A DNA stretch of 56,491 nt from Myxococcales bacterium UBA5297 (GTDB taxonomy: Bacteria > Myxococcota > Myxococcia > Myxococcales > UBA5297): positions 1 to 56,491 of the forward strand of contig DHSB01000120.1 of the NCBI GenBank assembly GCA_002408385.1, read 5' to 3'. A program made the translations under genes and the position numbers. The notes beneath the pieces are model-generated. The model was not told the DNA's origin. It was given only the letters and a program-made list of their open reading frames with translations, and did no database searches. Shown here piece after piece: positions 37,881-46,078 of the stretch (positions are counted from its first letter, which is position 1; each line of letters starts with the position of its first letter).

Positions 37881-38220
37881 GGGCTCGAGCTCTCCGTTGC
37901 GGCGGTGATCGCGGCGCCTCGGCGGCGGTAAGCCGTCGGACGAGGGGCCGTGGATCAAGCCGCTCGGTCTGCGTGAGAGGCCAGCCATTCTTGGCGGCTC
38001 GATGTCGGGCTGTCAACGCAAGTGAGCCCGCGGGGGCCGCCCCCCGCGGGCGGGGGCCCTGTGAGCCGAAAACCGCGGTGGAAACGCAGGGTTGACGGCC
38101 CGGGTGACGGGCAAGAGGGCGTCATCGCGCCGCAGGAGGGCCGACAGTTCGCGCCCGGCTCCCTCATGCGGCTAGACTGCCGGCGAAGACTCGCGCGGCA
38201 CGCATCCCCGAGGCTGGCCC
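37881..38220. other. Divergent intergenic region with a strong GC hairpin
   Basis: No gene is supported. It separates the diguanylate cyclase gene (minus) and pgeF (plus). A perfect 10-bp hairpin CCCGCGGGGG-CCGC-CCCCCGCGGG lies at 38027-38050 without a T-run, so it is more likely an operator or leader structure than a terminator. TTGACG at 38092 could be a -35 for pgeF, but no matching -10 was found. Confidence 0.4.
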
Positions 38221-38970
38221 ATGTACTTGAAGGCAGAGCGATTTCCGGTCCGGCACGCCTTCTCGACTCGCGAGGGCGGGGTAAGCGAAGGCCCGTACTC
38301 TTCGCTCAACCTGGGCCGCTCGGTGGGCGACGACCTGGCGCGGGTCGAGGAGAACGGCCGCCGCTTCGCGTCGGCGCTCGAGCTCACCGCCAACCAACTC
38401 GTCACCGCCCACCAGGTGCACGGCGACCGGATCCTCGAGATCGACTCGGCCTCCCCCGGCGACTCGATGCCCGCCACCGTCGGCGAGGCCGACGCGCTCG
38501 TCACCCGGACCAGAGGCGTCGGGCTCGCGGTCCGCACCGCCGACTGCGTCCCGGTCCTCCTCTACGCCCCCGACGTCGCCGCCGGCGCCGCCGTGCACGC
38601 CGGCTGGCGCAGCGCCGCGCTCCTCATCGCCGGCAAGGCGGCCGGGCGCCTCCAGGCGCTGTACGGCGCGGATCCCAAGCGCATGTTCGCCGCCATCGGC
38701 CCTTCCATCCGGCGCTGCTGTTACGAGGTCGGCGAGGAGGTGGCCGCGCAGTTCGAGGCGCTCTTCGGCCCCGGGGTGGTCGCCCGCGGCGGGCCTCGCC
38801 CGCATCTCGACGTGGCCGAGGCGAGCCGGCTCGCGCTCCTCGAGGCGGGCCTGAGACCCGAGGCTATCGAGGTCCTGCCGTGCTGCACGAGCTGCGACGC
38901 CCGGCGCTTCTTCAGTCACCGGCGCGACCGCGGGGTCACCGGCAGGCACCTCGCCTGCGTCGTCCTCTGA
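38221..38970 (+). CDS. pgeF: Peptidoglycan editing factor PgeF (YfiH/laccase-domain family)
   Basis: Predicted 249-residue cytoplasmic protein of the Cu-oxidase_4/YfiH family. The family proofreads peptidoglycan precursors (E. coli PgeF) and shows purine nucleoside phosphorylase or adenosine deaminase activity in some members. All signature blocks are present: VRHAFSTREGGVS, TAHQVHGDRI, VRTADCVPVLL, AAVHAGWRS, and the C-terminal PCCTSCDARRFFSHRRD. The His and Cys of HQVHG, TADC and HAGWR form the zinc site. Length is standard. GAGG lies about 8 nt before the ATG. It is followed by a separate promoter for the next gene, so it is probably transcribed alone. Confidence 0.93.
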   Translation: MYLKAERFPVRHAFSTREGGVSEGPYSSLNLGRSVGDDLARVEENGRRFASALELTANQLVTAHQVHGDRILEIDSASPGDSMPATVGEADALVTRTRGVGLAVRTADCVPVLLYAPDVAAGAAVHAGWRSAALLIAGKAAGRLQALYGADPKRMFAAIGPSIRRCCYEVGEEVAAQFEALFGPGVVARGGPRPHLDVAEASRLALLEAGLRPEAIEVLPCCTSCDARRFFSHRRDRGVTGRHLACVVL

Positions 38971-39078
38971 CCCGTGTGGCCGCGGGAAATCCGGAAGCAT
39001 TCCCGCCGGCTCGACGTCACGGCAGCTCCGCCGCCGTCGCCCCGGGCCTTCTCGACTGGCGGGAAACCGGTCGATTTC

Positions 39079-39108
39079 TTGACACCTCTTCGAGCCGACA
39101 CTTATCAT
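39079..39108 (+). promoter_or_regulatory. Strong sigma-70 promoter of the CpoB-like/LysM operon
   Basis: A perfect -35 TTGACA (39079-39084) and a near-perfect -10 TATCAT (39103-39108) are 18 bp apart. Transcription would start near 39115. The -35 lies inside a copy of the dispersed AGAGGYGTC-type motif read on the minus strand (39069-39092). Confidence 0.7.
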
Positions 39109-39140
39109 TCCACGTCGATTTGTCCTTGATTTATGGTCAC

Positions 39141-39944
39141 TTGCGAGCGGAGCGCGCGACGGCTTCCAAGCTGCGAAAGACCCGCCGAAGCGGATTCCCG
39201 GGCCTGGCGATGCTTGGTGCGACGGCCATGGGTGCGTGGCTCGCGAGCGGCTGCGCGACGGCGCGACCGGACGCTGAGACCCGCGCCCAGATCCAGGCGA
39301 TGTCCACGCGCCAGGCCGAGCTCGAGCGCCGGCTCGAGTCGCTCGAGGGGCGCATCGACGCGCTCCTCGCGCTCTCGGGCCCGCGGGCCGCGCCCGTCGC
39401 GAGCGCCGCGACCGCGCGCCCCTCCGAGCCGCGCGCAGAGAAGAGCGCCTACGTTCCCCAGCACCTGGCTCAAGTGAAGGTGGAGCCGGAAGCGGTCGAC
39501 GACGACGAGTTTCTCTCGGCGATCATCGCGAAGAAGGCCAAGCAGAGCCCCGAGCAGCAGTTCCAGGCGGTGGCCAAGTCCATCGCGCTCGGGGACACGG
39601 CGCGAGGCTCCGACGCCGCGCTCGCGCTGTGCGATCGCTATCCGACGCACCCGCGTGCGGCCGAGGTGCTCTACGCCTCGGGGCTGGCGTTGAAGAAGAG
39701 CGGAGAGCTGAAGTTGGCGATCTGGACCTTCGAGCGGGTCGCCAATCACTATCCGCTCTCGAAGCAGGCGCCGGAGGCGATGCTGTCGGCGGCCCAGTGC
39801 GAGCTGGCGCTCGAGCGCATGGCCGACGCGCGTGCCCTGCTGACACAGGTGATAAAGAGATATCCGACGAGCCCCGCGGCGAGGCAGGCGCGGGGCGAGC
39901 TGACCCAATTCGCGGACGATGGCGGTGCATCGGCTGTGCAGTAG
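39141..39944 (+). CDS. CpoB/YbgF-like TPR lipoprotein
   Basis: Predicted 267-residue exported protein. A basic stretch (KLRKTRRSGF) and a hydrophobic run end in a lipobox ASGC. Residues about 55-85 form a short coiled coil (AELERRLESLEGRID), and the C-terminal 120 residues hold three TPR units (YPTHPRAAEVLYASGLALKKSG and similar). Coiled coil plus TPRs is the CpoB/YbgF layout, a protein that links peptidoglycan synthesis with Tol-Pal. The start is uncertain: TTG 39141 is favoured because it keeps the basic n-region and lies 26 nt after the predicted transcription start. The ATG at 39210 would leave a signal without positive charge. The LysM gene follows after 18 bp. Confidence 0.75.
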   Translation: MRAERATASKLRKTRRSGFPGLAMLGATAMGAWLASGCATARPDAETRAQIQAMSTRQAELERRLESLEGRIDALLALSGPRAAPVASAATARPSEPRAEKSAYVPQHLAQVKVEPEAVDDDEFLSAIIAKKAKQSPEQQFQAVAKSIALGDTARGSDAALALCDRYPTHPRAAEVLYASGLALKKSGELKLAIWTFERVANHYPLSKQAPEAMLSAAQCELALERMADARALLTQVIKRYPTSPAARQARGELTQFADDGGASAVQ

Positions 39945-39962
39945 AGCGCTCGAGGAGGAAAC

Positions 39963-41210
39963 ATGAAGCGGGCAATCATCGCGGCTCTGGCCGCCGTGCT
40001 CATCCCGGGCGGCGTCCTCGCCCAGGACTCCGAAGCCGAGCAGTTCGACGATGAGGCCGAACAGGCCGGCGGGCCCGAGGTGGTCGAGCCCGAGTCGAGC
40101 AGCGTCGAGGTCGCCGCGCCCACGTCGGTCTCCCCGACGCAGCAGGGCGTCGAGCAGGTCGCCGAGACCTACACGGTGCGCCCCGGCGACACCCTCTGGG
40201 ACCTGTCGCAGCGCTTCCTGGGCAACCCCTGGTACTGGCCGAAGGTCTGGTCGTACAACCCCGAGATCGAGAATCCCCACTGGATCTACCCGGGCAACCT
40301 CGTACGCTTCTACCCCTCGGCCTCCGAGGAGATGCCGATGGAGGTCGCCGCTGGGGCCGCGGGCGCCGAGGAGGCGGCCGGGCTGCCGATGCCCACCGAG
40401 GTCGCCGACCTGACCGCAGGCAGCATCCACAAGGTCGATCTGCTCGGGCAGGAGGAGGACATCGTCGCCCTGGCCGAGGGCAGGCGCATCGGCTACATCC
40501 CCGAGAAGAAGGGCATGCTGCGCCAGGACGGCCTGGTCACCCAGCGCGAGCTCGACGAGGCCGGCGTCATCGACCGCGCCTGGGCCGAGAAGCAGATGCT
40601 GTCGACCTACGACAAGGTCTACCTGCGCTTCCGCAACCACTCGGCGGTGCGGCTCGGTGAGCGCTACTCGATCTTCCGGACGGGCGGCAAGGTGACGCAC
40701 CCGGTGACCGGCGAGCACTACGGCTTCATGACGCACGTCGTCGGCACTCTGCGCGTCACTGGGATAGAGCAGAAGATCGTCACCGGCATCATCGAGAGCA
40801 CCATCGAGGACATCCACCGCGGCGACTTCATCGGCCCGCTCGGCAACTTCGAGCGCCAGATCATCACCAAGCCGAACATGCGCGAGATCCAGGGCGTCAT
40901 CCTCGCCTCGCTCATCCCCACCATCCCGCTGTTCGGCGAGCACCACGTCGTGTTCATCGACAAGGGCTCGCGCGACGGCGTCGAGGAGGGCAACACCTTC
41001 TCGGTCGTGCGCCAAGGCGACCCGCTCTATCACACGGGCGGAGAGGACGAGGCGCGCGAGTACCCCGAGGAGACCGTCGCCCAGATCGTGGTCTTCGACG
41101 TCAAGGAGAACGCCTCGGCGGGCCTCATCGTCCGCTCGATTCGCGAGCTCGTCCTCGGCGACAAGGTCGTGACCAAGCTGACCGACACGCAGGCGAGCCT
41201 GGTTCAGTAG
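39963..41210 (+). CDS. Periplasmic LysM-domain protein
   Basis: Predicted 415-residue secreted protein. MKRAIIAALAAVLIPGGVLA is a Sec signal cleaved before QDSE. An acidic linker precedes a LysM domain at about residues 68-118 (YTVRPGDTLWDLSQRFLGN, then NPEIENPHWIYPGNLVRFY), which binds peptidoglycan. The C-terminal 270 residues contain two or more beta-rich modules (VRLGERYSIFRTGGKVTHPV, HHVVFIDKGSRDGVEEGNTF) typical of deltaproteobacterial LysM proteins without known enzyme activity. GAGGAGGAAAC directly precedes the ATG. It forms an operon with the CpoB-like lipoprotein, and both probably act in the envelope. Confidence 0.9.
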   Translation: MKRAIIAALAAVLIPGGVLAQDSEAEQFDDEAEQAGGPEVVEPESSSVEVAAPTSVSPTQQGVEQVAETYTVRPGDTLWDLSQRFLGNPWYWPKVWSYNPEIENPHWIYPGNLVRFYPSASEEMPMEVAAGAAGAEEAAGLPMPTEVADLTAGSIHKVDLLGQEEDIVALAEGRRIGYIPEKKGMLRQDGLVTQRELDEAGVIDRAWAEKQMLSTYDKVYLRFRNHSAVRLGERYSIFRTGGKVTHPVTGEHYGFMTHVVGTLRVTGIEQKIVTGIIESTIEDIHRGDFIGPLGNFERQIITKPNMREIQGVILASLIPTIPLFGEHHVVFIDKGSRDGVEEGNTFSVVRQGDPLYHTGGEDEAREYPEETVAQIVVFDVKENASAGLIVRSIRELVLGDKVVTKLTDTQASLVQ

Positions 41211-41234
41211 CGAGCCTCGTGGTTCCAAATCCGA

Positions 41235-41273
41235 AGGGCCCGCGGCGAGACGGTCGCGGGCCCTTTCGCTTTG
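41235..41273 (+). terminator. Terminator after the LysM gene
   Basis: AGGGCCCGCG (41235-41244) pairs perfectly with CGCGGGCCCT (41255-41264), followed by TTCGCTTTG. It lies 25 bp past the stop codon. Confidence 0.8.
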
Positions 41274-41435
41274 GGTGGATGGGGCGATCGCGGGTGATGG
41301 CGCCCGAAGGCGGGAAGACGCGCCAAGCTCGGCCCCGCGATTGCCGGACTGACAGCGAGCGGTGTCGCCCCGGGGGCCTGGCGATGCTGAACTTTCAACA
41401 ACCGATCCTACCCGTGGCGCCTCGGGTATAAGCCC

Positions 41436-41918
41436 GGCTCGACTACGGTTGGCTCAGGCATCAACTACCGGAGCCGCCGCATCAACGAGGGTAGGCCCCC
41501 GTCGCTTCAACGGCAGAAGGACCGGTCAGCTCCGGTTGGCACCGATGGCAGCAACGGTCGGAGCCGGTCGCTTCAACGGTAGAAGGCCGGTCATCCGCGG
41601 TCGGTTGTCGATTCCAGCAACGGTCGGAGCCGGTCGCTTCAACGGTAGAAGGACCGGTCAGCTCCGGTCGGCACCGATGGCAGCAACGGTTCGGTCGCGT
41701 CACTTCAACCGTCGAAGGCGACGCCCGCAACGGCTGGAGCCCGTCGCATCAACCGTCGAAAGCGACGCCCGCAACGGTTGGAATCCGCCGCCTCAACGGT
41801 CGAAGGCCGGTCATCCGCGGTCGGTTGTCGATTCCAGCAACGGATGGAATCCGCCGCTTCCACGGTCGAAGGCCGGCCTTCGTCGGGGAGTCCCGACTCC
41901 CGCAACCGCTCAAGCCAC
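41436..41918. repeat. Tandem array of 22-bp units (minisatellite-like)
   Basis: About 22 units fill the space between the LysM gene and the convergent phosphoesterase gene. From 41501 to 41918 nineteen units run in exact 22-bp phase. Unit positions 8-14 are conserved as CAACGGT, with drift to CTCCGGT or CGCGGTC in some units; the flanks vary but recur. Units group into 66-bp triplets of two kinds (41501 and 41633; 41567 and 41787) and a 44-bp doublet (41699 and 41743). Units at 41589 and 41809 are identical over all 22 bases. Upstream of 41501 the units degrade, with 3-bp indels. The last unit includes the stop codon of the phosphoesterase. Reading frames stay open on both strands, giving 22-residue protein repeats, but no gene is supported. 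Confidence 0.9.
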
Positions 41919-43499
41919 CTTCTCGGCAGACAGTGTCCCGGCCGGCGCCGGAAGCCGGACCACGGAGCGATGCGCGCTCACGGCTTGGATGGGGAGCGGC
42001 TCGATGGGGAACCGCAAGAAGCCGAACTGAGGTCGCGTGTCGTGGCTGAGCTCGTCGCCAATCGTCGACGAGGGCGCGGCGAGCAAGACCGTTCCGTTCG
42101 GCAGCCGCAGCTCGTACGAGAGGTGGCGGTGGCCGTTGAGCACCGCCCGTATGCCCTGCTCCCGGCAGAAGCGCACCAGGCGCCACCAATCGCCGAGCAG
42201 ACCAAAGCGCGCGAAGACCCGGTCGCGAAGGTCGGTCGCCAGCTCCTCGCCGCGCCGCACGAGGTGGTGGTGCAGGGCGACCAGCCGCAGCCGCTGCGGA
42301 AAGCAGCGCGCGAGCTGGTCGAGCCTCTGGTGCTGCGCCTTGCCGACCATGCCAAAGGCGTTGAACGCCGGGTGGCGCGAGACGAGGGTGCAGGAGTTGA
42401 GCACGAAGACCACCGCGTCCTTCGAGGCAAGCGGCACGGCGACCGGGAAGAGCGCGAGCAGCCGGGCACGGGCGTCTTCGATCCGGGCCGCGTGGGCCTT
42501 GAGCCTGCGCCAGTCGGAGACGAGGTGCAGCGGCCGCAGCGTCGGAGTGCTCTCGGCCGGCAGCGAGTCGAGCAGCGGCTCGACCTTCGCCTGGACGTGG
42601 CGCCAGGCCTCGACGAAGGTCACGACGCTGCGCATGTCGGCCGGGGCCCACCCGCCCGCGCCCTCCGGGAGCCCAAGGGCCGCATCGCGCGCCACGACTC
42701 CGTGACGGCCCCCGAGCGTCTTCGCGAACGCCTCGGCGAACTTGTAGAGGTTCGCGAGCTGGATGATGGCGAAGCGGTCGACGCTCAGCGCTCGCTCCAT
42801 CACGTGACCGGGCTCGAGCGCGCGGACCAGCATGAGGTCGTGGTTGCCGGGAACGAGCAGGGTCCTTTCGGCGAGCCCGTGCTTGTCGAGCGCCTCGAAG
42901 AAGACCTGCCAGGTGGCCGCCGTGCCGCGGTCGGTGATGTCGCCGGTCACGAGCAAGACCTCGGACTCGGCGATCTCGGGGGTCTCCAGCAGCTCGGCGA
43001 AAGCGCGGTTTCCCGGCGGCCGCTCTCCTTCGACGAGCCGGATCTCCTCACTCTCGGCGAGGTGCAGGTCGGAGAGGTGGGCGAGGCGAAGCGCTCCGGC
43101 GTCGGCCGGCGGCTCGTCCGGCCAGACCGGCGGACGGCCCTGGACCCGCGCGAGCCGGTCGGTGTCGGCGAACATCTCGGCGACCAGCGCGATGCCGCCC
43201 AGGCGACGGACGAGCCAGGCGATGGGCGCGGCGCCGAGCAGCACGGCGAGGCAGCAGACGAGCAACCACCCCGCGAAGCGCGCCCCTTCGAGCGGCCGGT
43301 CGGTCATCGCCCAGGCCAGGACCGCGAGGCGGGTCGAGAGCAGCGCGGCGCCCACGCTCGCGAGCAGCTCGAGCACGCGCAGCGCCCACAAGTGCAGGCT
43401 CGAGATCCAGCCCGCGGGCGCGGGCCTCTCCCAGGCCGCGCGCGGCGGCGGAAAGCGCAGGGGCGAAGTGGGGCGTGATTCGGGGGCGGGGGTCTTCAC
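41910..43499 (-). CDS. Calcineurin-like metallophosphoesterase with N-terminal membrane segments
   Basis: Predicted 529-residue protein. About 85 residues after a Pro-rich start come two hydrophobic stretches (VLELLASVGAALLSTRLAVLA and WLLVCCLAVLLGAAPIAWLV, parts only). The metallophosphoesterase core follows with all five metal blocks: HLSDLHLAE, VTGDITDRG, PGNHDLM, ALHHHLVRRGEEL and LNGHRHLSYE. The substrate is unknown; this superfamily covers nucleotides, phospholipids and phosphoproteins. The GTG at 43499 is a guess without a good Shine-Dalgarno; a GTG at 43517 is possible. The gene lies 62 bp after nuoB on the same strand. Its stop codon lies inside the last unit of the 22-bp array. Confidence 0.85.
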   Translation of the reverse strand: MKTPAPESRPTSPLRFPPPRAAWERPAPAGWISSLHLWALRVLELLASVGAALLSTRLAVLAWAMTDRPLEGARFAGWLLVCCLAVLLGAAPIAWLVRRLGGIALVAEMFADTDRLARVQGRPPVWPDEPPADAGALRLAHLSDLHLAESEEIRLVEGERPPGNRAFAELLETPEIAESEVLLVTGDITDRGTAATWQVFFEALDKHGLAERTLLVPGNHDLMLVRALEPGHVMERALSVDRFAIIQLANLYKFAEAFAKTLGGRHGVVARDAALGLPEGAGGWAPADMRSVVTFVEAWRHVQAKVEPLLDSLPAESTPTLRPLHLVSDWRRLKAHAARIEDARARLLALFPVAVPLASKDAVVFVLNSCTLVSRHPAFNAFGMVGKAQHQRLDQLARCFPQRLRLVALHHHLVRRGEELATDLRDRVFARFGLLGDWWRLVRFCREQGIRAVLNGHRHLSYELRLPNGTVLLAAPSSTIGDELSHDTRPQFGFLRFPIEPLPIQAVSAHRSVVRLPAPAGTLSAEKVA

Positions 43500-43561
43500 C
43501 GGCGGGGAGGCTAGCACACAGCGGAGCGGCCGCAGACGCGGCGCGCGGACGAACGGGGACC

Positions 43562-44140
43562 TCAGCGGCGCGGCGGGCCCTGCGGCAGCTCGACCGCGCC
43601 CGACCTGCCGGGCTCCTGGGGAGCAGGCCGCTCGATGAGCCCGTGGCGCCCGCGCTGGATCTTCTCCTGGAGCGTCTTCAGGCCGTCGAGCACTTGCTCG
43701 GGCCGCGGCGGGCAGCCCGGGATGTAGACGTCGACCGGGATGACCCGGTCGATGCCCTGGACCACCGCGTAGTTGTCGTAGAAGCCGCCCGAGCTCGCGC
43801 AGACACCGAAGGCGATGACCCACTTCGGCTCGCACATCTGCTCGTAGACGCGCTTGAGGATGGGCGCCTGCTTCTGGTTGATGGTGCCGACGACCAGCAG
43901 CAGATCAGCCTGGCGCGGTGAGAAGCGCGGGAACTCGGCGCCAAAGCGCGCGATGTCGTAGCGGCTCGCCGCCACGCTCATGTACTCCATCGCGCAGCAG
44001 GCGGTGGAGTAGGGGTAGACGAAGAGCGAGAAGCTGCGCGCCCAGCCCAGGCCCTTGGAGACCAGGCCCTCGAGAAAGCCCATCGCCTCCTCGCGCCGGG
44101 TCGCGATGGCCGGGGCCATGTCGATCGCTCGGTCTGTCAT
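43562..44140 (-). CDS. nuoB: NADH-quinone oxidoreductase subunit B
   Basis: Predicted 192-residue subunit of respiratory complex I that carries the terminal 4Fe-4S cluster N2 next to the quinone site. The four ligand cysteines are in STACCAMEY (two adjacent), GVCASSGG and PGCPPRPE. Blocks VGTINQKQAPILKRVYEQM and the Pro-rich loop are typical. The N-terminus and the Pro/Arg-rich C-terminal extension (after about residue 165) are specific to this protein. AGAAGG lies about 10 nt upstream of the ATG. nuoA is 54 bp upstream. nuoC and other subunits do not follow, so the complex I genes are split in this genome. Confidence 0.97.
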   Translation of the reverse strand: MTDRAIDMAPAIATRREEAMGFLEGLVSKGLGWARSFSLFVYPYSTACCAMEYMSVAASRYDIARFGAEFPRFSPRQADLLLVVGTINQKQAPILKRVYEQMCEPKWVIAFGVCASSGGFYDNYAVVQGIDRVIPVDVYIPGCPPRPEQVLDGLKTLQEKIQRGRHGLIERPAPQEPGRSGAVELPQGPPRR

Positions 44141-44194
44141 CGTGTCGAAGCCTTCTCTGTGGGCTCCGGCGTTGGCGGGCCCGCTCTGCGCGGC

Positions 44195-44557
44195 TCATTC
44201 CCAGTCGAGCGCGCCCTTCTTCCAGACGTAGACCAGGCCGACGAGCAGCGTCGCCGCGAAGAGGGCCATCTCCACGAACCCGAACCAGCCGAGCGCGCGA
44301 AGCTGCACCGCCCACGGGTAGAAGAAGACCGCCTCCAGGTCGAAGACGATGAAGAGCAGGGCGACGACGTAGAACTTCACGGCGAAGCGCTTGCGCGCGT
44401 GTCCCGAGGCGACGCTGCCGCACTCGAAGGCCGCGGCCTTCGTCTCGGTGACCCGCTTCGGACCGAGGATGGAGGCGGCCAACAGCAGCCCGAGCCCCAG
44501 GACGCCGGCGAGTCCGAGCACGACGACGATAGGCAGGTAGGTCTGTAGCGGAACCAC
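44195..44557 (-). CDS. nuoA: NADH-quinone oxidoreductase subunit A
   Basis: Predicted 120-residue inner-membrane subunit of complex I with three transmembrane helices. FECGSVASGHARKRFAVKFY is the conserved loop with the Cys near the quinone path, and FDLEAVFFYPWAV is the acidic second-helix signature. The GTG at 44557 is chosen because GGAG lies 6 nt upstream and the resulting length is normal; a TTG 19 codons earlier would add a Pro-rich leader. It is co-transcribed with nuoB. Confidence 0.95.
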   Translation of the reverse strand: MVPLQTYLPIVVVLGLAGVLGLGLLLAASILGPKRVTETKAAAFECGSVASGHARKRFAVKFYVVALLFIVFDLEAVFFYPWAVQLRALGWFGFVEMALFAATLLVGLVYVWKKGALDWE

Positions 44558-44788
44558 GGGCAGCTCCAGTCGACAGGGACGGGCAGGATAGGAACCCGGG
44601 GTCGGGGCTGTCAACGGGAAGACAGGCGCGCCAGGCTCGGTTTCCGCCTTGGATTTCCAGTGGTTGCCTCTGGTTCGAGGCGATGGGGCGTGCGCTCGCA
44701 GTCGGCTGCGCTCGCCGGCCCGCGGTCTACGAGGCCGGGCGCAGGCCGGGCAGGGAGGCGATGCGCCAGGCGCGCGCCAAGACGCGGC

Positions 44789-45952
44789 CTACAGGCGGTC
44801 GATCTTCGCGGCGAGCACGAAGTCGCTCTCGTGCAGCCCGTCGATCTTGTGGGTCCAGAGGGTGACGACCACCTTGCCCCACGACAGCAGGAGGTTCGGG
44901 TGGTGGCCCACCCCCTCGGCGAGGGCGCCGACGCGGTTGGTGAACTCGAGCGCTTCTTTGAAGTCCTTGAACTTGAAGGCTCGCTCGAGGTGATGGCCGT
45001 CGACCACCTTCCAGGTCGGTAGCTGGGCGGCCAGCTCGTCGAGCTCCTTGCCGGCAAGAGGTGGGATTCCGCCCTGGCACGGGACGCATTCTTTGGCCGC
45101 GAGCACTTCGCCGCTCATCGTCATCCTCCCCTTGGTCGCGCGGGCGCGGGCCTCGAGTCGCTCGAGCTCCCGCTCTTTCATCGTAGCCATTCCGAGACGG
45201 CGCTCGGGCATGATGAGCTCGCCGTGGAAGTCGCTCCCCGCGGTCGGCACCAGGTCGAGCTCGACGGCGAGGCGGGCGGCCTCGGCACGCTCGTCCGGCG
45301 AGTGGTCGGGGTGGGCGACCTCGAGCCCCGCGAGCCCCTGCTCCTTCAGCAGGACGATCTCCTCGCGCGAGAGGCGGCTCGCGAAGGCGTGCGCGAGCGT
45401 CGCGCAGCCGCCGGCGCGGCCGACCAGCTCGATGGCCTCCTCGGAGGTGAGCTTGTAGCGCTCGACAAAGGCGGGCTTGCCCGCCGAGAGGTAGCGCTCG
45501 AAGGCCTCCTTCACGTCGCGCACGTAGCCGTGCTTGACCAGCACGCGTGCGAGGTGCGGGCGGCCGAGGTTCTTGCCGCTGCTCTCGGCGACGACCTCCT
45601 CGAAGGTCGCTCGCACGCCGAGCGCGCGGAGCTTCTCGACCATCCGCGCCATGCGCCGCTCGCGCTGGGCGCGCAGGAGGCGCGAGAAGCCGCGCAGCCG
45701 CTCGTCGTCCGGGTCGATGAAGTGGCCGAGGATGTGGGCCTCCCGGCCGCGCACGAACGAGGAGAGCTCGATGCCCGGGACGACGCGCAGACCGGCGCGC
45801 TCGCCGGCCTCGAGGGCAGCGGGCAGCCCGGCGACCGTGTCGTGGTCGGTCACCCCGAGGACGCTGAGGCCGGCCTCGCGCGCGCGGAGGACGAGCTCTT
45901 CGGCGGGGTACTGGCCGTCGGAGGCCCGGGTGTGGGCGTGCAGGTCGATCAT
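44789..45952 (-). CDS. PHP-domain phosphoesterase fused to pterin-4a-carbinolamine dehydratase
   Basis: Predicted 387-residue fusion. Residues 1 to about 270 are a PHP domain of the TrpH/YciV type: MIDLHAHTRASDGQ, VLGVTDHDTVAGLPAAL, VVPGIELSS, CATLAHAFASRLSREE and AGSDFHGE. These are the metal-binding His/Asp/Glu blocks of enzymes that remove phosphate from nucleoside bisphosphates or short RNAs. Residues about 276-387 are a pterin-4a-carbinolamine dehydratase (AFKFKDFKEALEFTNRVG, VGHHPNLLLSWGKVVVTLW), which recycles oxidised tetrahydrobiopterin or acts as an auxiliary protein. No stop codon separates the two; an ATG at the junction could allow internal initiation. The Rrf2 regulator gene is divergent, with 126 bp between. 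Confidence 0.88.
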   Translation of the reverse strand: MIDLHAHTRASDGQYPAEELVLRAREAGLSVLGVTDHDTVAGLPAALEAGERAGLRVVPGIELSSFVRGREAHILGHFIDPDDERLRGFSRLLRAQRERRMARMVEKLRALGVRATFEEVVAESSGKNLGRPHLARVLVKHGYVRDVKEAFERYLSAGKPAFVERYKLTSEEAIELVGRAGGCATLAHAFASRLSREEIVLLKEQGLAGLEVAHPDHSPDERAEAARLAVELDLVPTAGSDFHGELIMPERRLGMATMKERELERLEARARATKGRMTMSGEVLAAKECVPCQGGIPPLAGKELDELAAQLPTWKVVDGHHLERAFKFKDFKEALEFTNRVGALAEGVGHHPNLLLSWGKVVVTLWTHKIDGLHESDFVLAAKIDRL

Positions 45953-46078
45953 CGTGAGGGCTCGTCTCCCGAAGGTGCTGGGCCGGCGGGGGTGAAAAGG
46001 AGAAGATGTTCTCGGGCGCGCGCGTTTACCCTTCGAGCGGGCGAGACCTATCCCTGACTTGCTCGCGAGGCCACCCGG

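Noticed and set aside
38022..39140. A long plus-frame extension upstream of the CpoB-like gene
   Set aside because: It overlaps pgeF in another frame, is Arg/Gly-rich and lies upstream of a strong promoter. The lipoprotein signal starts near 39141.
41436..41918. Reading the 22-bp array as a CRISPR array
   Set aside because: The period is far too short, the intervals are duplicated rather than unique, the core is only seven bases, and no cas gene is nearby.
41362..42030. A plus-strand repeat protein encoded across the 22-bp array
   Set aside because: The frame is open only because of the repeat and GC content, runs on antisense into the phosphoesterase gene and lacks a ribosome binding site. 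The 22-residue repeat is a by-product of a 22-bp DNA unit.
44615..44788. Possible tRNA (GGTTCGAGGC segment)
   Set aside because: No acceptor stem or anticodon arm can be drawn around the T-loop-like sequence.
44789..45127. Calling the pterin dehydratase as a separate gene
   Set aside because: No stop codon separates it from the PHP domain, so a fusion is the simplest reading. Internal initiation at the junction ATG remains possible and is noted.
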